Shown piece after piece: positions 43,091 through 51,655 of a DNA stretch of 64,000 nucleotides. The position numbers were made by a program, and so were the translations under genes. The notes under the pieces are model-generated. The model had not been told where the DNA came from. It did no database searches and was given only the letters and a program-made list of their open reading frames with translations. Where the stretch lies: assembly GCF_003122385.1 (NCBI RefSeq), contig NZ_CP029255.1:992001-1056000 (forward strand). The letters run 5' to 3'. The number at the start of each line of letters is the position of its first letter. Position 1 is the stretch's first letter. This DNA comes from Flavobacterium crocinum. GTDB taxonomy: Bacteria; Bacteroidota; Bacteroidia; Flavobacteriales; Flavobacteriaceae.

Positions 43091-44086
43091 TTAAAGTCTT
43101 GCCGGTTCTACCCATTTAAAGATATGTGATTCTTGTGGAATAACAATTCTTTCAGAAATTCTAGCCATACGTGCCGGAAGTTTCATTAAATAATCACGTG
43201 CTTTTTCAGCTTCATCAGTCAAATTAGAAATTTTATCAATTTCCCATTTGTTGATTAATTTCTGCATGATTTCAACGTAATCTGTTGCTGTATATACACC
43301 AATTCTTTGTGCAGAATCTGAAAACTGTTCAAAAGCAGTGCTGATTTTTTGTCCTGATTCTCTCAAAAAGTGAGCTGGCATAACAATTTTCTGCTTCATC
43401 ATGTATTGAAAAGCCAACATCATTTCGCTTGGATCAACCTGGAAAATTCTAGTTACAAATTCGCTGTATGCATGGTGGTGACGCATTTCATCACCTGCAA
43501 TCATTTTACACATTTTAGACAATTTGTTATCGCCAAATTTCTTAGCTATCTGCGCTACTCTATTGTGCGAAACATAAGTTGCTAACTCCTGAAAACTAGT
43601 GTATACAAAGTTTTTGTATGGGTCAGTTCCAGTTCCAATATCAAAACCGTCGTTGATCAAATGCTGTGTTGTCATTTCGATTTCACGCATGTTTACACGA
43701 CCAGACAAATACAAGTATTTATTTAAAAGATCTCCGTGGCGGTTTTCTTCTCCAGTCCATTGTTTTACCCACTTAGCCCAGCCGTTTCCTTGACTTCCTT
43801 CTTGCTGATCTATTCCTTCTACATCCATCAACCAAGATTCATATGTAGGCAATGCTTCCTCAGTGATTGTGTCACCAACAAGCGTAACCCAGAAATCGTA
43901 TGGAAGTTCTTTAGCAATTTCACGCAATTCTTTTACCTCTTCAAAGAAGTTTTCTCCTTGAGAATCTGGTAAAAAATCAGACGGCTGCCAAATTTTTTCC
44001 ACCGGGATTAAATACTGTTCAACGAAGCTATCCACGTTTTTTTCCAAAAACTGCATTACTTCTAATCTAATGTTTTTTATAGACAT
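43091..44086 (-). CDS. acyl-[acyl-carrier-protein] desaturase (soluble di-iron)
   Basis: The 331-residue protein has the two carboxylate-bridged di-iron motifs EENRH (113-117, in WTGEENRHGDLLNKYL) and DEMRH (199-203, in AGDEMRHHHAY), as in stearoyl-ACP 9-desaturases. It uses O2 and reduced ferredoxin to put a double bond in an acyl-ACP chain, so it makes unsaturated fatty acids for membrane lipids. It lies 44 bp after a PlsC-type acyltransferase gene on the same strand, a sensible lipid pair. Chain position and length cannot be told. Confidence 0.92.
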   Translation of the reverse strand: MSIKNIRLEVMQFLEKNVDSFVEQYLIPVEKIWQPSDFLPDSQGENFFEEVKELREIAKELPYDFWVTLVGDTITEEALPTYESWLMDVEGIDQQEGSQGNGWAKWVKQWTGEENRHGDLLNKYLYLSGRVNMREIEMTTQHLINDGFDIGTGTDPYKNFVYTSFQELATYVSHNRVAQIAKKFGDNKLSKMCKMIAGDEMRHHHAYSEFVTRIFQVDPSEMMLAFQYMMKQKIVMPAHFLRESGQKISTAFEQFSDSAQRIGVYTATDYVEIMQKLINKWEIDKISNLTDEAEKARDYLMKLPARMARISERIVIPQESHIFKWVEPARL

Positions 44087-44130
44087 TACTTATTTAAAAT
44101 TTGGGTTTAGATTTTAGCTCGGACTAAAAC

Positions 44131-44877
44131 TTAAACCTGTTTATACTCATTTATTCCTTCTTTTACTGCTTTTTCAGTAATTTCCATTAATTCTTCAAAC
44201 TTATAGTCTTTTACAGCCAACGCCGGATGTGCTGTAAATGTCAAATGGTTTCCTAAACCAACCGGAAACATTCCGTATTTAACTATCTTCCAAGAATTAT
44301 TAATACTCACTGGTACAACATATGCAGACGGTGCATATTTGCATAAAATTTTCAAACCGCTTTGAGCGAATTCTTTTGGTTTACCCGTTTTGCTTCTTGT
44401 TCCTTCCGGAAAAATAACGGCAGATCTTGTGTTTTTTTCGATATATTCAGACAAGCCTTTGATAACTGGTATCGCTTGTTTAGGGTCTTTGCGGTCAATT
44501 AGGACAGATCCTCCGTATTTCAGATTATAAGAAACACTCGGAATTCCGCTTCCTAATTCCTTCTTACTTACAAATTTACAATGAAAACGTCTAAAGTACC
44601 AAATCATTGCCACGATATCGTACATACTTTGATGATTTGCCACAAAAATAATCGGAGCGCCTTTCGGAATTGTGTCTACACCTGTCACTGTATATCTTGT
44701 CCCTACTAAATTTGTACATTTTAGAAGACAGAAATTCAGATAATCAACACTTTTCTTATGTGCCTGATATCCGAATAAATTTAAGCAAATCCACTGAATT
44801 GGATGAAAAACAACCAAACATAAACCAAATAATAAATAATAAATTACCGATATTGGATAAGAAATAATTTTTTCCAT
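44131..44877 (-). CDS. 1-acyl-sn-glycerol-3-phosphate acyltransferase (PlsC-type)
   Basis: The 248-residue protein has an N-terminal membrane helix (ISVIYYLLFGLCLVVFHPI), the catalytic HX4D motif in NHQSMYD (81-87), the substrate motif FPEGTRS (156-162) and VPVSINNSW after it. It transfers an acyl chain to lysophosphatidic acid at the inner membrane. It is upstream of the acyl-ACP desaturase gene in the same direction and divergent from rnpA, with a promoter box for each direction in the 125-bp gap. Confidence 0.9.
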   Translation of the reverse strand: MEKIISYPISVIYYLLFGLCLVVFHPIQWICLNLFGYQAHKKSVDYLNFCLLKCTNLVGTRYTVTGVDTIPKGAPIIFVANHQSMYDIVAMIWYFRRFHCKFVSKKELGSGIPSVSYNLKYGGSVLIDRKDPKQAIPVIKGLSEYIEKNTRSAVIFPEGTRSKTGKPKEFAQSGLKILCKYAPSAYVVPVSINNSWKIVKYGMFPVGLGNHLTFTAHPALAVKDYKFEELMEITEKAVKEGINEYKQV

Positions 44878-44895
44878 GCTTCAAAAATTAATGCG

Positions 44896-44903
44896 CAAAA
44901 GTA
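44896..44903 (-). promoter_or_regulatory. -7 box of the acyltransferase gene
   Basis: Minus strand TACTTTTG, an exact TAnnTTTG match, 18 bp before the ATG at 44877. Confidence 0.5.
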
Positions 44904-44963
44904 GTAAATATATTTTTAGACTTATTAAAATTGAAAACAATAACCGATTTTATGGTTTAATTG

Positions 44964-44971
44964 TACCTTTG
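44964..44971 (+). promoter_or_regulatory. rnpA: -7 box of rnpA
   Basis: TACCTTTG matches TAnnTTTG and lies 31 bp before the rnpA ATG. No good TTG at -33. Confidence 0.45.
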
Positions 44972-45002
44972 TCACAGAATTTGCAAATCTTTTCTGAATT
45001 AA

Positions 45003-45407
45003 ATGAACTTCAATTACCCTAAAAACGAGCGTTTAAAAAGCAAAACCACAATTGGATTACTGTTTTCCGAAGGAAAATCGGTTTCTAAATATCCGCTTCG
45101 TTTGGTTTACCGTCAAGCGGAAGAAAATTCAGAAGAGCAGACTAAAGTCGGTGTTTCGGTTTCTAAGAAATATTTCAAGAAAGCCGTTGACCGCAATTAC
45201 TTCAAAAGAGTTTTGAGAGAAACCTATCGTTTAAACAAACATTTGCTTTTGGATAATCTGAATCAACCGTATTCAATTATGCTTTTTTATCAGACCAAAG
45301 ACCGTTTGTCTTACGAAGAAATCAATACCAAAACGATTCAGTTATTTGAGAAATTTACCGCTCAAATAAACAAAACACCGGATTCTGAACCGAAAACCGA
45401 ATCGTAA
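45003..45407 (+). CDS. rnpA: ribonuclease P protein component
   Basis: The 134-residue protein has the RnpA order: NERLKSKTTIGLLFSEGKS at the start, PLRLVYRQ, VGVSVSKKYFKKAVDRNYFKRVLRETYR (the RNR-like basic helix, about 47-74), and a basic-to-acidic tail. It binds the RNase P RNA and pre-tRNA leader to help 5' processing. In many bacteria it follows rpmH; here rpmH is absent, as a divergent lipid gene lies upstream. A lipoprotein gene and a protease gene follow in the same direction. Confidence 0.93.
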   Translation: MNFNYPKNERLKSKTTIGLLFSEGKSVSKYPLRLVYRQAEENSEEQTKVGVSVSKKYFKKAVDRNYFKRVLRETYRLNKHLLLDNLNQPYSIMLFYQTKDRLSYEEINTKTIQLFEKFTAQINKTPDSEPKTES

Positions 45408-45477
45408 ATCCCAAAACGTAAGATTAATAAGCAACTTAGACAAAAAAATCGTAGTTTTAGCTCTAAATTGAAATTTT

Positions 45478-46323
45478 ATGCGTCGACTTTTCTTTTTATT
45501 GGTTTTGGTTTTGATTCTTACTGGGTGTAATAAATCTTACGAACCAGATTCAAAAGACATCAAGATATCAGCTGTAAAACTTCCTGCAAAAGCGGAAGCT
45601 AATTACAATGAAGATGCCGTTCAATCTGCTCCGCCACCTCCACCTACTAAAGAGAAACAAGAAATTGAGCAAAAAATCATAAAACAAGCGAGTTTAAGAT
45701 TTGAGACCGATAATCTTGATAATACTTTTAATCAGATTAAAAAAGCTATTACTGCTAATAATGGGAATGTTTTTAATGATACTGAAGGTAAAAATTATGA
45801 TAATGTCAGCAGAGTTTTAGTTATAAAAATTCCGAGCCAAAATTTTGACCGTTTTATCGATGAAGTCTCAAAAGGTGTTTCTTATTTTGATGAAAAGCAA
45901 ATATCTGCTGAAGATGTTACCGAACAATTTATCGATTTAACTTCAAGACTAAAAACAAAGAAAAAACTCGAAGAACGCTATCTTGAAATTTTGAAGAAAG
46001 CGAATAAAGTTAGTGAGATTTTAGAAATCGAACAACAAATTTCAACCATTCGAGAAGAAATAGAAGCCAAAGAAGGTCAGTTGAAATATTTGCAAAGTCG
46101 CGTTTCTGAAAGTACAATTACTATTGAATTTTATAAAACTGTAGCCGAAAAAGAAGGCGTCAAAATATCATATGGTTCAAAACTTTGGACAGCTGTTAAA
46201 TCAGGATTTTACAGTTTATCTGACTTTTTAATTTCCTTAATCAGCGTTTGGCCATTTGTTATTATATTTATTGTATTAGCCTATTTTATTAGAAAAAGAT
46301 TAAAAAGAAGAAAAAAAGAATAA
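45478..46323 (+). CDS. DUF4349-domain lipoprotein
   Basis: The 281-residue protein has a lipoprotein signal (MRRLFFLLVLVLILTGCNKS). A central domain follows, with IIKQASLRFETDNLDNTFNQIKKAI, VLVIKIPSQNFDRFIDEVSKG and SAEDVTEQFIDLTSRLKTKKKLEERYLEIL. Next come a coiled coil (EILEIEQQISTIREEIEAKEGQLKYL) and a C-terminal membrane span with a basic end (VIIFIVLAYFIRKRLKRRKKE). This is the DUF4349 layout. Function is unknown. The stop is 2 bp before the S41 protease gene, so both probably act in the same envelope process. Confidence 0.85.
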   Translation: MRRLFFLLVLVLILTGCNKSYEPDSKDIKISAVKLPAKAEANYNEDAVQSAPPPPPTKEKQEIEQKIIKQASLRFETDNLDNTFNQIKKAITANNGNVFNDTEGKNYDNVSRVLVIKIPSQNFDRFIDEVSKGVSYFDEKQISAEDVTEQFIDLTSRLKTKKKLEERYLEILKKANKVSEILEIEQQISTIREEIEAKEGQLKYLQSRVSESTITIEFYKTVAEKEGVKISYGSKLWTAVKSGFYSLSDFLISLISVWPFVIIFIVLAYFIRKRLKRRKKE

Positions 46324-46325
46324 TC

Positions 46326-47963
46326 ATGTATCCGTATTTCAAAAAGAAATTTATTATACCAGTCGCTGCGGCGGGAATGTTGTTTGTTGGAACCAGTTTT
46401 AAAGAAGATTTCTTTGAAATTGCGAAACAGATTGAGATTTTTACCACCTTATTCAAAGCCGTAAATACCAATTATGTGGATGAAACGAATCCGGGAGATT
46501 TGATGGATAAAGCCATTAAAAGCATGTTGGCAAGTTTAGATCCGTATACGGTTTATTTTAACGAACAGGATGTTGTCAATTTCAAAATTAATAATACAGG
46601 AGAATATACCGGAATTGGTGCTTTAATTTCCAGAAAAAAAGATCGTTTGATTGTTCGCGAACCTTATAAAAATTATCCTGCTGATAAAGCGGGACTTAAA
46701 GCCGGCGACGAAATCATTCAAATTGGAGATATTCTAATTGCTGATTTTAAAGATGATGCTTCTTCTTTATTAAAAGGAACAAAAAATACCAAAATCAATA
46801 TCAAATATCTTCGTCAGGGAAAACCGTTTACGACTGTTTTGGTTTTAGATGAAGTCGATATTAAATCGGTTCCTTTTTATGGAAAAATTGATGATAAAAC
46901 AGGTTATATCGTTTTGGCACATTTTAGCAGAAAAGCTTCAAACGAAGTAAAAGAAGCGCTTGAAAAACTGAAAGCAGACGGAGCGAAACAAATCGTTTTA
47001 GATTTAAGAGGAAATCCGGGAGGCTTACTAAACGAAGCAATTGATATCTGTAATTTATTTGTACCGAAAAATGAAGTTATTGTAACCACCAAATCCAGAA
47101 TCGAAAAACACAATAACACTTATAAAACACAGAAAGAACCAGTTGATACTGAAATTCCTTTGGCAATTTTAGTAAACGGAAGAAGTGCTTCGGCATCTGA
47201 AATTGTTTCGGGTGCTTTGCAAGATTTGGATCGTGCGGTTATTTTGGGAAGCAGAAGTTTTGGAAAAGGTTTGGTACAACGTTCGGTTGATTTGACTTAT
47301 GGAACTCAATTGAAAGTAACCATTTCAAGATATTACACCCCGTCCGGAAGATGTATTCAGGCACTGGATTATGCGCATAAAGACAAAAACGGCGTTGCAC
47401 AAAAAACCGATGCTAAAAATTATAATGCTTTTAAAACCAGAAAAGGAAGAACTGTTTATGACGGTGGGGGAGTTTTACCGGATATTGAACTGGAAGAAGC
47501 CAAAACAAGCGCAATTGCTAATGCTTTGATTAAAAATGACGGCGTATTTGATTATGCGACCTCTTACTATTATAAAAATCCAAATCTTGGAGATAAAATT
47601 CCAACAATAACTGACGCGGATTACACTGCATTCAAACAATATCTGAAAACCAATAAAATCACATTTGATACTGAAACTGAAGTGGCTCTGAAAAATACTT
47701 TAGCTGCGGCTAAAAATGAAAAAATTGACGAAACTATTGCTCCTGAATATCAGCAGTTATTGGCCGCTTTAGAAAAAAGCGAAACCACTTTGCTGGATAA
47801 AAACCAAAAGGAAATCAAAAACATGCTTCAGGAAGAACTGATTAAGAGATATCAATATCAGGAAGGTTTGTATCAGTTTTATATCAAAAACAATTCAGAA
47901 ATTAAAAGAGCTGTGAGTGTTTTAAATAACCAGACAGAATATAAAACAATATTAAAAATGTAG
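46326..47963 (+). CDS. S41-family C-terminal processing protease
   Basis: The 545-residue protein has an N-terminal signal or anchor (about 9-22), a PDZ domain (about 85-170; ADKAGLKAGDEIIQIGD) and the S41 catalytic core. The core has DLRGNPGGLLNEAIDICNLF, NGRSASASEIVSGALQDLDRAVILG with the likely nucleophile Ser289, and SRSFGKGLVQ with Lys314, the Ser-Lys pair 25 residues apart as in Prc. It trims exported proteins from the C-terminus in the periplasm. It follows a DUF4349 lipoprotein gene by 2 bp. Confidence 0.92.
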   Translation: MYPYFKKKFIIPVAAAGMLFVGTSFKEDFFEIAKQIEIFTTLFKAVNTNYVDETNPGDLMDKAIKSMLASLDPYTVYFNEQDVVNFKINNTGEYTGIGALISRKKDRLIVREPYKNYPADKAGLKAGDEIIQIGDILIADFKDDASSLLKGTKNTKINIKYLRQGKPFTTVLVLDEVDIKSVPFYGKIDDKTGYIVLAHFSRKASNEVKEALEKLKADGAKQIVLDLRGNPGGLLNEAIDICNLFVPKNEVIVTTKSRIEKHNNTYKTQKEPVDTEIPLAILVNGRSASASEIVSGALQDLDRAVILGSRSFGKGLVQRSVDLTYGTQLKVTISRYYTPSGRCIQALDYAHKDKNGVAQKTDAKNYNAFKTRKGRTVYDGGGVLPDIELEEAKTSAIANALIKNDGVFDYATSYYYKNPNLGDKIPTITDADYTAFKQYLKTNKITFDTETEVALKNTLAAAKNEKIDETIAPEYQQLLAALEKSETTLLDKNQKEIKNMLQEELIKRYQYQEGLYQFYIKNNSEIKRAVSVLNNQTEYKTILKM

Positions 47964-48520
47964 TGAATGATTGACACGAAGACACTAAGGCACAAAGGGT
48001 ATTCTTTCTCATTTTAGGATTAATTAAACTTTGCGCCTTAGTGCCTTCGTGGCAAAAGCAATAAAAAAGCCACTTAGAAATACTTCCCAAGCGGCTTTCA
48101 AAAAACAATGGTTTGGTAGTTAGTTATATAAAAAAATTGGCTATTATCTAAATAAATCTATACAGCCAAAATTAGAATAGAATTCCATTATAACCATCCA
48201 CCAAAAGTTATTTGTATGTCAGAATAAGGTAGTTTTTATTGCTGCGTTTTTTGTTTTGCCACGAGGGTTCTAAGACACAAACTTTTGTTTTTGTCAATCC
48301 CGAGGAACGAAGTAGCTCTGCAAAGCATTAAAAATTTGTGTTTGTAATTCTTCGATCCTCAGAATTACACAAGAATTCCGTCTACAAAGTTGTAAATCTT
48401 CGTCGAGTTCCGAGTGTGATTCTTCGTCTTATGAGCACAAGATTGCTTTAAAACTTTGTGTCTTAATACTAATAGTTATCGGGATTGTGGCAAAACAAAA
48501 CCGCTTGAAGATTACAAAAC
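47964..48520. repeat. gene-free region with CACGAAGGC-CTAAG palindromes
   Basis: No gene is seen in these 557 bp. CACGAAGACACTAAGGCACAAAG near 47975 is matched in reverse by CTTTGCGCCTTAGTGCCTTCGTG near 48030. A wider imperfect pair, GCCACGAGGGTTCTAAGACA near 48258 and TGTCTTAATACTAATAG...TTGTGGCA near 48460-48492, encloses short repeats. A stem AAAGCC-n-CTT / AAG-n-GGCTTT at 48065-48099 ends in a T-run on the minus strand and might end minus-strand transcripts. Confidence 0.7.
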
Positions 48521-48892
48521 CTAATCTTCCAGATTTTTTAATTGTGACTCCAGATTCTCAATATATTTCTTTTGCAGCTCTATGGTATATTTAGCTTCTT
48601 CATACAAAATCTTATAATCGAATTGCTGCTTTTGTGTAGAAGAAATTGGTTCTTCTTCCGCTTTACCGGGTCCTTTTAGCATTTCTCCTTTTCCTGTGAG
48701 AAGCCATTCAGGATTTATTTCAGGATATGCATATAGTATTTTCTCAATAGAAGTACTATTTATTCCTGAATTATTTGAAATAGCTTTTCCAATTTGTCCA
48801 ATAGAAAGTCCAGCTGTAACTGTAATCATATTATTATTTATGCCTTTTACAGACATAAATTCAGCAAGCCTTTCCGTCGTTGAAGTATTCAT
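48521..48892 (-). CDS. small XRE-type helix-turn-helix regulator
   Basis: The 123-residue protein has an N-terminal helix-turn-helix-like domain (TERLAEFMSVKGINNNMITVTAGLSIGQIGKAI, then SGINSTSIEKILYAYPEINPEWLLTGKGEML). A coiled-coil-like tail follows (YEEAKYTIELQKKYIENLESQLKNLE). The phrase NPEWLLTGKGEM is a hallmark of short Bacteroidota XRE/CI-like regulators, often of phage or mobile-element origin. It is divergent from a secreted-protein gene and probably controls its own or that promoter. The HTH is less canonical than in 50535-50876. Confidence 0.8.
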   Translation of the reverse strand: MNTSTTERLAEFMSVKGINNNMITVTAGLSIGQIGKAISNNSGINSTSIEKILYAYPEINPEWLLTGKGEMLKGPGKAEEEPISSTQKQQFDYKILYEEAKYTIELQKKYIENLESQLKNLED

Positions 48893-49207
48893 AAATTATT
48901 AAATATTGAAAAAAAACTACATTTAATCACAAAACATAGAAATAAATCTATATTTTTGTTTTCGTATAAACAAATTAAGCAAAGGTATAGTTTTAAAACG
49001 ATTGACATACAATAGTTCAAACTTTAACCTGTTTCTATACGCACCTCAATAATTTCCAACTCCAATTTTCTTCCAAAAGAAGCCTATAGCTTCTTTGTAA
49101 AAGCCACTATTCATACAACTTAAACTTTTATGCGGTAAAATTCGCATAAAATCGAATGAGAAAAAACCTACAGCAGACATAATTTTGCGTTTTAATTTTT
49201 AAATGTT
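48893..49207. promoter_or_regulatory. divergent promoter region
   Basis: The 315-bp gap between the HTH gene (minus) and the secreted-protein gene (plus) has no ORF. CAAAGGTA at 48980-48987 reads TACCTTTG on the minus strand with a TTG 22 nt upstream (49010-49012). On the plus strand TAATTTTG at 49180-49187 lies 21 bp before the ATG at 49208. GAAGCCTATAGCTTC near 49079 is a small palindrome and TGCGGTAAAATTCGCA near 49131 another; they may be operators. Confidence 0.45.
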
Positions 49208-50440
49208 ATGAAAAAGTATTTTAAAGTGATGGTCATGTTGGGGATTTTAGGACCGTTGAATATTTATGCTCAGGTTGGTATGCCCACCAACAATCCTAAT
49301 CCTAATGCAGTATTAGATTTAAACAGAACAGATGGTACCAGCGAAAAAGGATTACTGCTACCCAAAGTAGCCCTCAAAGCTACAGACAATTTTGCCCCCA
49401 TGGCTGCGCATGTTGCAGGTATGAAAGTATATAATACAGCCACTGATGGCTCAGGTGAAACTGCCGTAACTCCAGGAGAGTATAACAATGATGGAACAAA
49501 ATGGGTTCGTGTAGTTTCCAAAAATGAAACCTCAGATGCCTGGGCTTTAGGAGGTAATAACAATGGTGCAATAAAAGAATTAGGAACAAAAGATGCACAA
49601 CCTATTCCTTTTATAACAAATGGAACAACTAAAATGAATTTGTCAACTGAAGGAGTTCTAGGTCTTGGCGGTAATAGCGATGTAGATTCCAGTATTCTTG
49701 TTCCAAATAATCCTAGTAATCCAGCTAGTGCTTGGTATTCCAGATTAAATTTAATGTCCGATAAAAACCAACAAAATCCTGCTATTGTATTATCAACTTT
49801 TACCGATGATAATACATTTGCTTCTGGTTTTAATTCTCTTTATTTTTTGAAAGGTTCTGGTTCTCATCAAAATCCAAAGCCAGCATTTGACGGTGATGTT
49901 CTTGGTCAGTTAAAATTTTATGCTTACGATAATAGATATTCTACAAAATTTAGTTTACTGACTATAATACGAGCATCAAGCTTTTTAGACGCTTCCGGTA
50001 ATAAAGCTGGACTATTAAGTTTAGGAAATGGTGGTATAGCCACAATTTATGATAGTTCTGTCGTTTTTGGAAATTCTAATTATTTCGATCAAAATCAAAA
50101 TAAAACTCAAGTTTTCATAGCTGGAAAAATAGGTACAAATTATAAACTTCAGTCAAGTATTACGGGTGCAAATATTTCTGATGTAGATCAAACATCACTA
50201 TACATAAATACAACAAATTCTACTGTAACCTTTAATCTTGCTAAAGCAGCTGCATCAAATAATGGCCGAATAGCTACAGTTGTAGCAAGTGGAGGCACTT
50301 CATCTAAAGTTGCACTAAAACCAGCAACGGGAGACAGTATAATACTAATGGGAACAGCACCAATAACAACTACTACAGCAGCATTTATTAGTATTAAAGT
50401 AATTAGTAATGGAGTAGATACGTGGTATCAAATCCCATAA
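49208..50440 (+). CDS. secreted surface-type protein with AVLDLN repeat-like head
   Basis: The 410-residue protein has a signal peptide (MKKYFKVMVMLGILGPLNIYAQ). Next is the block NPNAVLDLNRTDGTSEKGLLLPKVAL that starts many Bacteroidota surface and fibre-like proteins, then a long region rich in Asn, Ser and Thr. The end (GRIATVVASGGTSSKVALKPATG...YQIP) looks like a beta-strand stalk. I know no function, and no sorting domain of type IX secretion is seen at the C-terminus. It sits between two small HTH regulator genes. Confidence 0.75.
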   Translation: MKKYFKVMVMLGILGPLNIYAQVGMPTNNPNPNAVLDLNRTDGTSEKGLLLPKVALKATDNFAPMAAHVAGMKVYNTATDGSGETAVTPGEYNNDGTKWVRVVSKNETSDAWALGGNNNGAIKELGTKDAQPIPFITNGTTKMNLSTEGVLGLGGNSDVDSSILVPNNPSNPASAWYSRLNLMSDKNQQNPAIVLSTFTDDNTFASGFNSLYFLKGSGSHQNPKPAFDGDVLGQLKFYAYDNRYSTKFSLLTIIRASSFLDASGNKAGLLSLGNGGIATIYDSSVVFGNSNYFDQNQNKTQVFIAGKIGTNYKLQSSITGANISDVDQTSLYINTTNSTVTFNLAKAAASNNGRIATVVASGGTSSKVALKPATGDSIILMGTAPITTTTAAFISIKVISNGVDTWYQIP

Positions 50441-50534
50441 AGTTCAAGGTTTAAATATAACAACATATTCTATAAACATAGGTTTATAAATACTTACAAG
50501 TCTGTTTTATGTAATTCATTAAAAACGAAACAAA

Positions 50535-50876
50535 ATGACTAAAGCAAAACTCACCAATGCAAGGCTTGCCAAAGGAATCTCGCAGGAAGAACTTGCAGAT
50601 TTGATAGGCATGACGCAATCCAACTACAGTCGGAGAGAAAACGGTCATAAGAAAATCTCTGAAGTGGAATGGGTTAAGATTGCAAAAGTATTGGGAGTCG
50701 AAAAAGAAGTTATTTATGAACCTGATGAAGAAATAAACCTAAAAAATACAACAGTAAAAATGCTCCAGTTTAACATACCAAATTTTGTACTGGAGCATAT
50801 CGAGTTGTTGAAAAAAGAAAACAAGATCCTGAAAGAAAAACTCAAGCAGTTTAAAAATCAAAATATTAATCCCTAA
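50535..50876 (+). CDS. XRE-family helix-turn-helix regulator
   Basis: The 113-residue protein has a canonical XRE HTH (KLTNARLAKGISQEELADLIGMTQSNYSRRENGHKKISEVEWVKIAKVLGV, about 3-55) and a tail with heptad-like leucines (LEHIELLKKENKILKEKLKQF) that may form a dimer. It lies 95 bp after the secreted-protein gene and overlaps the convergent acetyltransferase gene by 11 bp. It may regulate the neighbouring surface-protein locus. Confidence 0.88.
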   Translation: MTKAKLTNARLAKGISQEELADLIGMTQSNYSRRENGHKKISEVEWVKIAKVLGVEKEVIYEPDEEINLKNTTVKMLQFNIPNFVLEHIELLKKENKILKEKLKQFKNQNINP

Positions 50877-51309
50877 TCATCTCAATATGCGGAATATCAT
50901 CTTCTAAATACATTTCACTTGTCTGAACAAAACCGTGGCTTTCGTAAAACTTTTTTAGATATAATTGAGCTCCAATGGTTATTGCCTCTTTTCCAAAATT
51001 AGCTTTAATTCCGGCAATGGCCTCACGCATTAATTCGTGTCCCCATTTTTTATCTCTGTAATTCACGTCTACCACTACTCTTCCTATCGAAGCGTTATCA
51101 AAACTAATTCCGGCATCAAATAAGCGGGAATAGGCTACAATTTTACCTTCGTACTCGCCAATTAGATGTAATGCTTTTTTGTCTTTACCATCAAGATCCA
51201 AATAAACGCAATTTTGCTCCACTACAAAGATTTCACTTCTCAATCTGAGCAAATCATATAGTTCATTTACATTTAATGCCTCAAAAGGCTTTATTTTCCA
51301 TTTTAACAT
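50866..51309 (-). CDS. GNAT-family N-acetyltransferase (ElaA-like)
   Basis: The 147-residue protein is a single GNAT fold close to ElaA. It begins WKIKPFEALNVNELYDLLRLRSEIFVVEQNC, has IGRVVVDVNYRDKKWGHELMREAI as the acetyl-CoA binding block (the usual R/Q-x-x-G-x-G/A is RDKKWG), and ends with AQLYLKKFYESHGF. It acetylates an amine substrate with acetyl-CoA in the cytoplasm; the substrate is unknown. It converges with the XRE gene with an 11-bp overlap. Confidence 0.9.
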   Translation of the reverse strand: MLKWKIKPFEALNVNELYDLLRLRSEIFVVEQNCVYLDLDGKDKKALHLIGEYEGKIVAYSRLFDAGISFDNASIGRVVVDVNYRDKKWGHELMREAIAGIKANFGKEAITIGAQLYLKKFYESHGFVQTSEMYLEDDIPHIEMIRD

Positions 51310-51655
51310 TATTGTGTCGTGTTTTTGCCACGAAGGCGCTAAGACAGAAAGTTATTTTTAAGATTGCATTTGAATCTCGCAAAGTCACTAAGTCGCTAAG
51401 TTTTTTTTCTACTAAGGCTCTAATCTGCCACGAAGGCGCTAAAACACAAAGTTATTTTTAAAATTGTATTTGAATCTCGCAAAGTCGCTAAGTTTTTTTC
51501 TAATAAGGCGCTAATCTGCCACGAAGGCGCTAAGACGCAAAGTTAAGTTTTATTTTCAAGGGAAAACATAAAAGGCGCTAAGACACAAATACAAGTTTCA
51601 TCAAGGATTGAAACAAAACTTTGTGGCTTAGCGCCTTTGTGGCTGAAAAAAAAGA
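51310..51655. repeat. tandem CACGAAGGCGCTAAG repeats with inverted end
   Basis: Three direct units begin TGCCACGAAGGCGCTAA at 51326, 51426 and 51517 (units of 100 and 91 bp, the last partial). Each is followed by CACAAAGTTATTTTTAA-like and TTTGAATCTCGCAAAGTC-like words. An inverted relative (ACTTTGTGGCTTAGCGCC...) lies at 51619-51644, able to pair with any unit. No ORF is seen. The units share words with 47975-48052 and 13062-13156. Confidence 0.88.

Noticed and set aside
48268..48460. tRNA or small RNA gene in the gene-free region 47964-48520
   Set aside because: No acceptor stem with a T-loop (GTTCRA) pattern could be found; visible pairing is explained by the palindrome family.
51326..51644. 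CRISPR array
   Set aside because: Repeats are only three, long (about 91-100 bp), imperfect and without unique spacers of constant length; no cas gene is near.
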